From assembly GCA_002721105.1 (NCBI GenBank), contig PBJL01000022.1, forward strand, positions 70,933 through 76,563: 5,631 nt of DNA. Direction: 5' to 3'. The translations under genes were made by a program, and so were the position numbers. This DNA is from Acidiferrobacteraceae bacterium (GTDB lineage Bacteria > Pseudomonadota > Gammaproteobacteria > Arenicellales > UBA868). Below the pieces are notes generated by a model. It saw only the letters and a program-made list of their open reading frames with translations. It had not been told where the DNA came from and ran no database searches. Below, in pieces: positions 5,402 to 5,631 of this stretch; positions within the stretch are counted from its first letter, which is position 1; each line of letters opens with the position of its first letter.

Positions 5402-5631
5402 TTAATGAAATAATCCTGTACTAACATAGCGATCACCGCGATCAACAATAACTGTCACAATTCTTGCGCCCCGTTGCCTTCTAGCTAATCGAATCGCGGC
5501 GGCCATTGCCCCACCTGATGAAATTCCCATAAAAATCCCTTCTTCACTAAGTATGGTCATTGCGGTTTGCGCAGCTAAATCTGGAGTAATCTCGATCACC
5601 TCATCAACCACACCTGAAGAATAAATTGATG
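5402..5631 (-). CDS. cysM: Cysteine synthase B (O-acetylserine sulfhydrylase), C-terminal part
   Basis: The last 75 residues of a PLP-dependent cysteine synthase; the frame is open to the window edge, so the start lies beyond 5631. The GTG at 5611 is internal, because similarity begins before it (SIYSSGVVDEVIEI, like E. coli CysM GIFNASLVDEVLDI). Recognisable segments are EEGIFMGISSGGA (fragment residues 29-41) and DRGDRYVSTGLF (63-74). The DRGDRY-STG ending is diagnostic of CysM over CysK. The enzyme makes L-cysteine from O-acetylserine and sulfide, or S-sulfocysteine from thiosulfate, in the cytosol. The residue before DRGDRY is Val (fragment 62) where E. coli CysM has Cys; this position lies near the PLP ring as I recall. 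It precedes the exonuclease gene by 20 bases and is probably the upstream gene of that operon. Confidence 0.92.
   Translation of the reverse strand, partial: SIYSSGVVDEVIEITPDLAAQTAMTILSEEGIFMGISSGGAMAAAIRLARRQRGARIVTVIVDRGDRYVSTGLFH

Overview
The window is AT-rich (roughly 40% G+C by eye) proteobacterial chromosome carrying six protein genes, two of them cut by the window edges. No tRNA, rRNA, transposase, integrase, CRISPR array or phage gene is visible. The gene set fits a beta- or gammaproteobacterium: a YceF-type Maf protein, RluC and RNase E lie together as in the classic rne-rluC-yceF neighbourhood, with a small Rieske protein in the cluster and a cysM / PolB-like exonuclease pair on the far side. 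RNase E details such as the NPKGGG and VDVNSSRATRGADIEETA segments lean betaproteobacterial. The low G+C, short RNase E tail and apparent absence of genes often found in this cluster suggest a compact genome. Taxonomy here is inference, not proof.

Layout from left to right: (1) 1-513, plus strand, C-terminal 170 residues of a Maf/YceF nucleotide pyrophosphatase. (2) 550-957 and 954-1910, minus strand, a two-gene operon rluC then a Rieske [2Fe-2S] protein, joined by a 4-base ATGA overlap and converging on maf. (3) 1911-2512, a 602-base divergent intergenic region between rluC and rne, holding several inverted repeats, a perfect TATAAT and the rne ribosome binding site. It probably includes the rne leader. 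(4) 2513-4534, plus strand, RNase E with a complete catalytic half and a short, Arg/Asn-rich disordered tail. (5) 4587-5381 and 5402-5631, minus strand, cysM (C-terminal part) followed after 20 bases by a DnaQ-fold exonuclease related to the PolB proofreading domain, converging on rne.

Functionally this is housekeeping. RNase E (mRNA decay, rRNA and tRNA processing), RluC (23S rRNA pseudouridylation) and YceF (hydrolysis of m7GTP-like nucleotides) all touch RNA metabolism. CysM makes cysteine, and the exonuclease and Rieske proteins are conserved but lack an established role. I found no convincing new system. The parts most worth a second look are the long structured region before rne, which includes a stretch open on both strands, the minimal RNase E tail with its amphipathic helix, and the Rieske protein translationally coupled to RluC.
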